DNA from: Nostoc sp. NIES-4103
GTDB taxonomy: Bacteria; Cyanobacteriota; Cyanobacteriia; Cyanobacteriales; Nostocaceae
NCBI RefSeq assembly: GCF_002368335.1
Contig: NZ_AP018288.1
Coordinates: 3,801,044-3,865,043 of the forward strand
Direction: 5' to 3'
Length of the DNA stretch: 64,000 nucleotides
The notes under the pieces were generated by a model, which made no database searches, was not told where the DNA came from, and saw nothing but the letters and a program-made list of their open reading frames with translations. The stretch's first letter is position 1, and each line of letters starts with the position of its first letter. A program made the translations under genes and the position numbers. Positions 43,739 through 51,422 of the stretch are shown in pieces.

Positions 43739-44812
43739 TTATTCTTCTTCCTCGAAGTCCTCTTCTTCTTCATCTTCACTAGTCTTCGCTACGGAGTTAG
43801 CAGAAACAACAGCCCCCTTATCTAACTTTTCACGTACTAGTTGCTTAATTTGTTCAGCAAATTCCGGCTTCTCTTCTAGATATTTAATAGCGTTGTCTCG
43901 TCCTTGGGAGATGTTATCGCCGTTGTAACTATACCAAGCACCTTTGCGAATAATGATGCCAGTTTCTTCTGCTAAATCTACAAGACAGCCCAAAGTTGAA
44001 ACTCCCTTGCCAAAAATAATGTCAAATTCTGCCACTCTAAAAGGCGGTGCTACTTTATTTTTAGCAACTTTGACTTTGACACGGTTACCAAATTCATCTG
44101 TCCCTTTTTTCAAGGTTTGAATCCGGCGGATATCTAAGCGGACTGAAGCGTAAAACTTCAATGCGTTACCACCAGTTGTAGTTTCTGGGCTACCGTAGGT
44201 GACACCGATTTTTTGCCGCAACTGGTTAATAAAAATTACTGTGCAACCAGATTTACCAATATTGCCAGTAATTTTACGTAAAGCTTGGCTCATCAATCGC
44301 GCTTGCAGACCAACGTGAGCATCACCCATATCCCCTTCAATTTCAGCGCGGGGAACTAGTGCTGCTACCGAGTCAATAACTACAATGTCAACGGCTGCGG
44401 AACGAACAAGCTGATCGACAATTTCCAAAGCCGCTTCGCCTGTGTCAGGCTGGGAAACCAGGAGATTTTCAATATCTACACCCAATGCTGCCGCGTAAGT
44501 GGGATCAAGGGCGTGTTCAGCATCAACAAAGGCAGCAATACCACCTTCTCGTTGCACTTCTGCGATCGCATGTAGGGCTACTGTAGTTTTACCGGAACTT
44601 TCCGGCCCATAAATCTCAATCACCCGTCCCTTGGGTAAACCACCACCCAGCGCTAAATCCAGGGTGAGTGCGCCACTGGAAATCGTCTCCACCCGCATCC
44701 GGGTAGCATCGCCCAAGCGCATGATTGCTCCCTTACCGAAGCTACGCTCAATCTGGTTGAGTACCATATTCAGCGCTTTTTGCTTGCCAGAAGTATCGGT
44801 GTTGATAGCCAT
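43739..44812 (-). CDS. recA: Recombinase RecA
   Basis: 357 residues. ATP-dependent strand exchange and co-protease for LexA. Walker A GPESSGKT at residues 69-76, the VIDSVAALVPRAEIEG loop, the L2-region INQLRQKIGV and TTGGNALKFYASVRLDIRR are all conserved. The C-terminus ends in the usual acidic tail (DEEEEDFEEEE). A LexA box lies upstream at 44865-44878. The ATG at 44812 gives the expected N-terminus. Confidence 0.97.
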   Translation of the reverse strand: MAINTDTSGKQKALNMVLNQIERSFGKGAIMRLGDATRMRVETISSGALTLDLALGGGLPKGRVIEIYGPESSGKTTVALHAIAEVQREGGIAAFVDAEHALDPTYAAALGVDIENLLVSQPDTGEAALEIVDQLVRSAAVDIVVIDSVAALVPRAEIEGDMGDAHVGLQARLMSQALRKITGNIGKSGCTVIFINQLRQKIGVTYGSPETTTGGNALKFYASVRLDIRRIQTLKKGTDEFGNRVKVKVAKNKVAPPFRVAEFDIIFGKGVSTLGCLVDLAEETGIIIRKGAWYSYNGDNISQGRDNAIKYLEEKPEFAEQIKQLVREKLDKGAVVSANSVAKTSEDEEEEDFEEEE

Positions 44813-44864
44813 TCCTGCCTCTAAGTATATGGATTTAAGGAGTGTTGGTTTCGGAGTTTTGAGT

Positions 44865-44878
44865 AGAACAGATATACT
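44865..44878 (-). promoter_or_regulatory. LexA box of recA
   Basis: On the minus strand the site reads AGTATATCTGTTCT, 13 of 14 positions of RGTAC-N3-DGTWCB (one C to T). It sits 53 bp upstream of the recA start codon. Confidence 0.7.
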
Positions 44879-45041
44879 ATTTTAGCCAGAAAATTCTGCA
44901 ATAGGAATTCTCAAATCAAAAAGAAAGTGTGACAAGATCGTAACCCAATCCCTAGCTGATTGGGGTAGCCTTGCACCATGATACCCAATACGGTTCGGTT
45001 AAGAAAGTTATCTGTTGAGGGATGCAGGGGGGCAGGGGGAG

Positions 45042-45097
45042 ATGGGTAATGGGTAATGGGTAATGGGTAATGGGTAATGGGTAATGGGTAATGGGTG
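45042..45097. repeat. Heptamer tandem repeat (TAATGGG)n
   Basis: Eight units of TAATGGG. It is followed at 45116-45165 by CCAATTA/CCAATTC-type units, the inverse sense, so the RNA could pair. Confidence 0.9.
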
Positions 45098-45165
45098 ATG
45101 ACTAATAGTAGAATCCAATTACCAATTACCAATTCTCAATTACCAATTCCCAATGCCCAATTCCC

Positions 45166-45222
45166 AAGCGGCGGGGGAATCAACCTCAACCATCTACATG
45201 GAGATGTAGTTTCCCGCCGCTT
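45166..45222. other. Stem-loop in the recA-uvrA spacer
   Basis: Perfect 10-bp arms AAGCGGCGGG / CCCGCCGCTT (45166-45175 and 45213-45222) enclose a second hairpin CTACAT-GGAG-ATGTAG. It lies 32 bp before the uvrA LexA box. It may be a terminator-like or dispersed structured element; no gene ends just upstream on the plus strand. Confidence 0.55.
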
Positions 45223-45253
45223 TCAATGAATCTGGGGCATCACTATGTTAAAC

Positions 45254-45267
45254 AGTACTATTGTTCT
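45254..45267 (+). promoter_or_regulatory. LexA box of uvrA
   Basis: AGTACTATTGTTCT fits RGTAC-N3-DGTWCB at every position. It lies 69 bp upstream of the uvrA ATG at 45337 and would fall inside the coding region if the earlier ATG 45226 were used, so it argues for the later start. Confidence 0.75.
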
Positions 45268-45336
45268 ACTATAAACCAATTAAAGATAGTATTATTAAGG
45301 ACTGTTTCACAGGAAACTCCCTTTCAGCCAGTTAAT

Positions 45337-48285
45337 ATGTCAGACCAACAGCTAGCAGCATCTTTCAATGGGCATGTTCCCCACTCCAGCCAAAATAACC
45401 AGAACACCATCCGGATTCGGGGTGCTAGGCAGCATAATCTGAAGAATATTGACTTGGAATTGCCACGCGATCGCTTGATTGTGTTTACTGGCGTTTCTGG
45501 TTCGGGTAAGTCTTCGTTGGCGTTTGACACAATTTTCGCTGAAGGGCAACGTCGCTATGTGGAATCTCTCAGCGCTTATGCACGGCAATTTTTAGGACAA
45601 TTAGATAAGCCGGACGTGGAGGCTATTGAAGGATTAAGTCCGGCGATTTCAATTGATCAAAAGTCTACCTCTCATAACCCGCGTTCGACTGTAGGCACGG
45701 TAACGGAAATTTATGACTATCTGCGGCTGTTGTTTGGGCGGGCGGGTGAACCTCATTGTCCCATATGCGATCGCTGTATTTCGCCTCAGACCATTGATGA
45801 AATGGTCGATCGCATTATGGAATTACCAGACCGTACCCGTTTTCAAATCCTCGCGCCCGTTGTTCGGGGTAAAAAAGGTACTCACCGCAAATTATTATCC
45901 AGTCTGGCATCCCAAGGTTTTGTACGTGTGCGCGTCGATGGTGAAGTGCGAGAATTGTCAGATTCCATTGAATTGGATAAAAATTTTACTCACACCATTG
46001 AAGTTGTAATTGACCGCTTGGTGAAAAAAGCTGGTATTCAAGAGCGTTTGGTAGATTCTCTGTCTACGTGTCTTAAACAGTCTAGTGGCATTGCAAACAT
46101 ACTTATTAGTAATTCGTCATCGGAGGAAACCCCCCCTAACCCCCCCTTACCAAGGGGGGGTGCTGAAAGCGGGGGGTCTGACAAAGAACAAGAATTAGTA
46201 TTTTCTGAAAACTTTGCTTGTCCAGAACATGGGGCGGTGATGGAAGAATTATCACCGCGCTTGTTCTCATTTAACTCACCTTATGGTGCTTGTCCCCATT
46301 GTCATGGTCTTGGGACTTTAAGAAGATTTTCGCCGGATTTAGTCGTACCTGACCCAGAAGCGCCAGTTTATGCTGCGATCGCACCTTGGTCAGAAAAGGA
46401 TAATTCATATTATCTGGAATTACTCTACAGTTTAGGGCAGGCTCACGGATTTGAGTTGCAGATCAATTGGAAAAACCTCACAGAGTCACAACAGCAAATT
46501 ATTCTGTACGGAGAGAAAGAAGAAGGAAATAAAGCACAGAAAACCCAGAATTATAAAGGTGTAATTCCCATATTGCAACGGCAGTATGATGGTGGTTCGG
46601 AATTAATTAAGCAAAAATTAGAGCAGTATTTAATTGACCAGCCTTGTGAAGTATGTAAGGGCAAACGGTTAAAACCAGAAGCTTTGGCGGTAAGATTGGG
46701 ACAGTATCGAATTTTGGATTTGACAGGCGTATCGATACGGGATTGTCGGCAGAGAATTGATCAGTTAAAATTGAGCGATCGCCAGTTTCAAATTGCTGAT
46801 TTAGTATTGCGAGAAATCAAGGCCAGATTGCAATTTCTCTTGGATGTCGGCTTAGATTATCTCACCCTTGACCGTCCCGCCATGACACTTTCTGGTGGCG
46901 AAGCCCAACGAATACGGCTAGCCACACAAATTGGTTCTGGCTTAACAGGAGTTCTTTACGTTTTAGATGAACCAAGTATTGGTTTGCATCAACGAGATAA
47001 TGGCAGACTGCTGAAAACTTTAACGAAATTGCGTGATTTAGGTAATACATTAATTGTGGTTGAGCATGATGAAGAAACCATTCGTGCAGCTAACCACATT
47101 GTTGACATTGGCCCTGGTGCAGGAATTCACGGCGGACATATTATTGCCCAAGGTGATTTACAGGCATTATTAACAGCAGAAAAATCCTTGACTGGTGCCT
47201 ATTTATCAGGAAGAAAAGTAATTAATACCCCAGCCGAACGCCGAGAAGGAAATGGGCGAAGTTTAATAATTAAAAACGCTCATCGCAACAATTTAAAAAA
47301 TATAGATATAGAAATACCATTGGGTAAACTCGTATCTGTAACTGGTGTTTCTGGTTCTGGAAAATCAACCTTAATTAATGAATTACTTTATCCATCACTG
47401 CAACATCATTTAACTAAAAAAGTTCCTTTACCCAAAGATTTAAGTGCAATCCAAGGATTAAATGCTGTAGATAAAGCAATTGTCATTGACCAATCGCCCA
47501 TAGGACGCACGCCACGTTCTAACCCTGCGACTTATACAGGTATTTTCGATGCAATTCGGGATGTATTTTCTCAAACAGTAGAAGCTAAAGCCAGGGGTTA
47601 TAAACCTGGACAATTTTCTTTTAATGTCAAAGGTGGACGTTGCGAAGCTTGTAGCGGACAAGGTGTAAATGTCATTGAAATGAACTTTCTGCCAGATGTT
47701 TACGTGCAATGCGAAGTTTGTAAAGGTGCAAGATATAACCGTGAAACTTTGCAAGTTAAATATAAAGACAAATCTATTTCTGACGTTCTCAACATGACAG
47801 TTGAGGAGAGTTTAGAATTTTTTCAAAACATTCCCAAAGCAGTTGCACGTTTGCAAACTTTATTGGATGTCGGTTTAGGTTATATTCAACTTGGTCAACC
47901 TGCAACTACTTTATCTGGTGGTGAAGCACAACGGGTGAAATTAGCCACAGAATTATCGAGGCGGGCGACAGGTAAGACACTTTATTTAATAGATGAACCG
48001 ACAACTGGTTTATCTTTTTATGATGTTCATAAATTGTTGGATGTGTTGCAAAGATTGGTGGATAAAGGTAATTCAATTTTAGTAATTGAACACAATTTAG
48101 ATGTCATTCGTTGTTCTGACTGGGTGATAGATTTAGGGCCAGAAGGTGGCGATAAAGGAGGAGAACTAATAGCTGCGGGTACACCGGAGGAGGTTGCTAA
48201 AAATCCCAGGTCTTATACTGGGCAATATTTACAGCAGGTGTTACAACAGTATCCGCCACAAGCAATTACTATGAAAAATAAATAG
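45337..48285 (+). CDS. uvrA: Excinuclease ABC subunit A
   Basis: 982 residues from ATG 45337. Damage recognition in nucleotide excision repair; UvrA dimers load UvrB. Two ABC ATPase modules: Walker A GVSGSGKSS at residues 52-60 and GVSGSGKST in the second half, signatures LSGGEAQRIRLA and LSGGEAQRVKLA, Walker B VLDEPS and IDEPTTGL. Zinc-finger cysteines are in CPICDRC, ACPHCHGLG and CEACSGQG. Oddity: residues 263-280 (ETPPNPPLPRGG...) are the translation of a palindromic spacer repeat and sit in the insertion domain region. The following AlbA_2 gene starts 31 bp after the stop. Confidence 0.95.
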   Translation: MSDQQLAASFNGHVPHSSQNNQNTIRIRGARQHNLKNIDLELPRDRLIVFTGVSGSGKSSLAFDTIFAEGQRRYVESLSAYARQFLGQLDKPDVEAIEGLSPAISIDQKSTSHNPRSTVGTVTEIYDYLRLLFGRAGEPHCPICDRCISPQTIDEMVDRIMELPDRTRFQILAPVVRGKKGTHRKLLSSLASQGFVRVRVDGEVRELSDSIELDKNFTHTIEVVIDRLVKKAGIQERLVDSLSTCLKQSSGIANILISNSSSEETPPNPPLPRGGAESGGSDKEQELVFSENFACPEHGAVMEELSPRLFSFNSPYGACPHCHGLGTLRRFSPDLVVPDPEAPVYAAIAPWSEKDNSYYLELLYSLGQAHGFELQINWKNLTESQQQIILYGEKEEGNKAQKTQNYKGVIPILQRQYDGGSELIKQKLEQYLIDQPCEVCKGKRLKPEALAVRLGQYRILDLTGVSIRDCRQRIDQLKLSDRQFQIADLVLREIKARLQFLLDVGLDYLTLDRPAMTLSGGEAQRIRLATQIGSGLTGVLYVLDEPSIGLHQRDNGRLLKTLTKLRDLGNTLIVVEHDEETIRAANHIVDIGPGAGIHGGHIIAQGDLQALLTAEKSLTGAYLSGRKVINTPAERREGNGRSLIIKNAHRNNLKNIDIEIPLGKLVSVTGVSGSGKSTLINELLYPSLQHHLTKKVPLPKDLSAIQGLNAVDKAIVIDQSPIGRTPRSNPATYTGIFDAIRDVFSQTVEAKARGYKPGQFSFNVKGGRCEACSGQGVNVIEMNFLPDVYVQCEVCKGARYNRETLQVKYKDKSISDVLNMTVEESLEFFQNIPKAVARLQTLLDVGLGYIQLGQPATTLSGGEAQRVKLATELSRRATGKTLYLIDEPTTGLSFYDVHKLLDVLQRLVDKGNSILVIEHNLDVIRCSDWVIDLGPEGGDKGGELIAAGTPEEVAKNPRSYTGQYLQQVLQQYPPQAITMKNK
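46123..46178 (+). repeat. Palindromic C/G-run repeat inserted in frame in uvrA
   Basis: AACCCCCCCTAACCCCCCCT faces a long run of G (AAGGGGGGGTGC) in a hairpin typical of cyanobacterial spacers, but here it is coding. It adds about 18 residues rich in Pro and Gly and keeps the frame. Related C/G-run cores occur at about 10910-10980. Confidence 0.75.
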
Positions 48286-48316
48286 AGGCTAATTAGTATT
48301 TGCAAGGAGAAGCTTA

Positions 48317-49510
48317 ATGAATGACCAGGAGTTAGAAGTTCTCCTGAACGACCTGGAATCAGACCGAGTTGAACGGAAAGCTTCGATTTCTGATAAAGGC
48401 AAGCTTTGTGAGACAATTTGTGCATTTGCCAACGACTTACCTAACCACCAACAAGCAGGAGTTCTGTTTATTGGGGTTCATGATAATGGTACTTGTGCAA
48501 ACCTGACCATAGACGATAGGCTTTTGGTTACACTTTCAGCTATGCGGTCTGATGGTAACATTTTGCCTTTTCCTACAATGGTTGTTCAAAAGCGCATTAT
48601 TGCTGGTTGTGAACTAGCTGTAGTAATTGTAGAACCATCGGATGCTCCTCCTGTGCGCTTCAATGGACGTGTATGGATTAGAGTCGGCCCCCGCAAAGCA
48701 ACTGCTACAGCAGAAGAAGAACGTCGTTTAGCTGAAAAGCGACGCGCGAAAGATTTGCCTTTTGACATTCGTCCTCTCCCATTTGCTAGCTTGGATGACT
48801 TAGATTTAGATATTTTCTGCCGAGTTTATCTACCCTCATCTTTAGCTGTTGATGTCCTTGAAGAAAATCAACGCACTGTTGAACAACAACTTGCATCAAT
48901 ACGCTTTGCAACAGTTGAACCACAACCGAAGCCGACTATCCTCGGAGTGCTAGTAGTTGGTAACGACCCTAGACAATTTGTTCCCTGTGCCTATGTTCAA
49001 TTTCTTCGCATTGAAGGCACCGAGTTAACAGACCCAATTAAAGACCAAAAAGAAATTAGCGGCCCGCTTCCAGATTTGCTAAGGATATTAGATGAAACTT
49101 TTCAAGTTCATATCTCAGTTGCTACAGATATTACTAGTCAACCCGTTGAAATTCGCCAGCCTGATTACCCAATAGTCGCCTTACAACAAATAGGAAGAAA
49201 TGCGATTTTACACCGAATTTATGAAGGGACAAATGCGCCAGTAAGAATTACTTGGTTTAGCGATCGCATTGAAATTCAAAATCCTGGCGGTCCTTTCGGT
49301 CAAGTAAATCGGCAAAACTTTGGACAACCAGGAATCACAGACTATCGCAATCCTCACCTTGCCGAAGCCATGAAAAATCTGGGCTATGTTCAACGATTTG
49401 GGCTGGGAATTCAACTTGCTCGTCAGCAACTTCAAAATAATGGTAATCCACCTCTAGAATTTACTGTGGAAGATGCCCATGTGTTGGTCACTCTTAAGAG
49501 AAAATCATGA
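48317..49510 (+). CDS. AlbA_2 (Schlafen-type) domain plus HATPase-like protein
   Basis: 397 residues. Residues about 15-145 match the AlbA_2/Schlafen divergent AAA-type domain: EVLLNDLESDRVERKASISD with the conserved Glu-Arg-Lys, VLFIGVHDNGT, and VRFNGRVWIRVGPRKATATA. The C-terminal part (about 275-397) looks like the GHKL-like HATPase_c_4 domain: QQIGRNAILHRIYEGTNAPV, DRIEIQNPGGPFGQVNRQNF, GLGIQLARQQL. Such proteins are called transcriptional regulators or ATP-binding proteins, and AlbA_2 also occurs in defence genes. AAGGAGA at 48304-48310 supports the start. Its stop overlaps the next start by 4 bp (ATGA), so the pair is translationally coupled. Confidence 0.8.
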   Translation: MNDQELEVLLNDLESDRVERKASISDKGKLCETICAFANDLPNHQQAGVLFIGVHDNGTCANLTIDDRLLVTLSAMRSDGNILPFPTMVVQKRIIAGCELAVVIVEPSDAPPVRFNGRVWIRVGPRKATATAEEERRLAEKRRAKDLPFDIRPLPFASLDDLDLDIFCRVYLPSSLAVDVLEENQRTVEQQLASIRFATVEPQPKPTILGVLVVGNDPRQFVPCAYVQFLRIEGTELTDPIKDQKEISGPLPDLLRILDETFQVHISVATDITSQPVEIRQPDYPIVALQQIGRNAILHRIYEGTNAPVRITWFSDRIEIQNPGGPFGQVNRQNFGQPGITDYRNPHLAEAMKNLGYVQRFGLGIQLARQQLQNNGNPPLEFTVEDAHVLVTLKRKS

Positions 49511-50571
49511 CTACAAAGATTATTGCTTTCTTCAATAATAAAGGAGGAGTTGGTAAAACTTCCTTAGTTTATCATTTAGCATGGATGTATCAAGATTTAG
49601 GGTTGCGAGTAGTTGCAGCTGATTTAGATCCTCAAGCGAACCTTACTGCTGCATTCTTAGATGAAGAACGTTTAGAACAAATTTGGTGGGAGAATAGTCA
49701 ACCAACTACTATTTTTGATTGTATTCAACCCCTATTAAAAGGTGTTGGTGATATTGGTAATCCACATTTGGAATATGTTCAAGAAACTCAGCCCTCACAG
49801 CAATTATCCTTTTTTGAATCAGGCTCATTAGCTCTTTTAGTAGGAGATTTAGCACTTTCTGGATTTGAAGATGAACTTTCAGCACAGTGGCCTAATTGTC
49901 TTGGTGGAGGTGGTCAAGAACGAGCCTTAAGGGTAATTTCTGCTTTTTGGAGAATTTTGCAACAAACAGCTATTAATCATAAAGCAAACATAATATTGAT
50001 GGATTTAGGGCCTAATTTAGGTGCAATAAATCGTGCAGCATTAATTGCAGCAGATTATATTGTTGTTCCTGTTGCTCCAGATTTATTTTCTTTACAAGGC
50101 TTGCGTAACTTAGGCCCTACATTGCAAACTTGGCGCGAAGAGTGGCAAGAAAGATTAGCCAAAGCCAGTTCTTCAGGTAAGAAAAGTCTTGGTTCAGATT
50201 TACGACTTCCTCAAGGAACAATGCAACCTGTTGGTTATGTCGTTTTACAGCATTCAGTAAGATTAGATCGAGTAGTAAAAGCTTATGAACGTTGGATCGC
50301 TCGTATTCCAACAGTTTATCAAGAGGTTGTTTTAAATAAGCCTATAAAAAATATATCTATAGAAAGTGATCCAAACTGTTTAGCTCTACTTAAAAACTAT
50401 CAAAGCTTGATGCCAATGGCTCAAGAAGCTCATAAACCTATGTTTCATTTAAAACCTGCTGATGGTGCTATTGGCGCTCATACTAAAGCAGTCAGAAACG
50501 TTTATAATGATTTTAAAAAATTGGCTTATCAGATAGCAGAACAAACAAAAGTAAAAATTCCCCAATTATAA
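49507..50571 (+). CDS. ParA/MinD-family ATPase, long form
   Basis: 354 residues, about 100 more than a plasmid ParA. Deviant Walker A NKGGVGKTSLVYHLAW at residues 11-26, Walker A' ADLDPQANL, Walker B ILMDLGPNLGAINRAALIAA, and the switch-II-like VPVAPDLFSLQGLRNLG. The insertion after about residue 85 and the C-terminal region (KNISIESDPNCLALLKNYQS) are not recognised. No ParB or parS site is adjacent. It overlaps the AlbA_2 gene by 4 bp, so the two products probably act together. Confidence 0.85.
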   Translation: MTTKIIAFFNNKGGVGKTSLVYHLAWMYQDLGLRVVAADLDPQANLTAAFLDEERLEQIWWENSQPTTIFDCIQPLLKGVGDIGNPHLEYVQETQPSQQLSFFESGSLALLVGDLALSGFEDELSAQWPNCLGGGGQERALRVISAFWRILQQTAINHKANIILMDLGPNLGAINRAALIAADYIVVPVAPDLFSLQGLRNLGPTLQTWREEWQERLAKASSSGKKSLGSDLRLPQGTMQPVGYVVLQHSVRLDRVVKAYERWIARIPTVYQEVVLNKPIKNISIESDPNCLALLKNYQSLMPMAQEAHKPMFHLKPADGAIGAHTKAVRNVYNDFKKLAYQIAEQTKVKIPQL

Positions 50572-50714
50572 AGCTATTATTGTAAATTTGTAAGTAGGTA
50601 CAATCGCACTGTTAAAAATGATTTAAGCAGGTAGACTGTACAATTATAAGTTAAGCGCGATCGCTCTGAGTTTTGCATAACCTAGCTGTTGTTGAGAAAG
50701 GACGATCGCCTACT

Positions 50715-51098
50715 CTAAAATAAACTTCTATCAACATTAAAAAACTTCGCCAAAGCTTGAGCCTGTTCTTTAGTAAGTTATAACTGACCATTAATCACTT
50801 GATTTACAACCTCATCATCACCTAAAATGTTTACTAAATCATTTTGTGTCAAACTTTGAGCCTCCATCAAATGCAAGAGTCTTGAATGAGGTGTTGAAGA
50901 ATTAAGTTGATAATGCTTCTCTTCAAAATCCTCAATTAGCCTTACCAGTAATTCCAACACAGCATTTTCTTCGGGAGTAAGTTGAGGACGAGAAAGTAAT
51001 TCTTCAACAATTTCTAAAAATTCCCCATTCTCATCTTCTGTCTTAATAATTAGAGGTTGATATTCAGCCAATAAATGATTTAACTTCACATCTTGCAC
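50715..51098 (-). pseudogene. HigA-type HTH antitoxin with an internal nonsense codon
   Basis: The frame opens MQDVKLNHLLAEYQPLIIKT and reads into an Xre-type HTH (RLLHLMEAQSLTQNDLVNIL, then DDEVVNQVINGQL). TAA at 50778-50780 (complement) follows, and in the same frame the usual continuation LTKEQAQALAKFFNVDRSLF runs to TAG at 50715-50717. That tail is the normal end of HigA proteins (xKEQAxALAxFFxV), so the gene is probably broken by one point mutation. No higB toxin is recognisable on either side. A truncated product of 106 residues is still possible. Confidence 0.65.
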
Positions 51099-51116
51099 CA
51101 GTTACCACAACCGCTT

Positions 51117-51163
51117 CAGAATCAATTCTGAGGCTAATAGCTCAAGTAAGCTAAAGCGTACTA
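51117..51163. repeat. Small dispersed palindrome family
   Basis: CAGAAT-CA-ATTCTG hairpin (51117-51130), then AGGCTAATAGCTCAAGT (51131-51147), which recurs with one change at 58197-58213. The rest of the 324-bp spacer (51099-51422) holds a TCTGCG-rich patch near 51210-51237 and no gene. Confidence 0.6.
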
Positions 51164-51422
51164 TACCAATAGTAAATCATTCGTGAAAATCCATCTTTCT
51201 TATCTCTCTGCGTTCTCTGCGCCTCTGCGGTTCGATTAAAAAGTTTTTTTCACAAACAAAGCATGGCATTTTGTAGTGTAATATACAAAACCGAGGCTGT
51301 TTATATTTCAGCGTGGGTTATTGCCTGTATGCAACAGTATAAACAGGAAAGCGGCATCTCTCCCGCCCCGCTTTCCTCGCCAAGCAAACTTGTTTGGAAA
51401 GCATAAATTGCGGGTTTTGCAG

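Noticed and set aside
51321..51422. Longer N-terminus of the DUF1400 hydrolase
   Set aside because: The extra 34 residues would precede and hide a clear signal peptide that starts at 51423.
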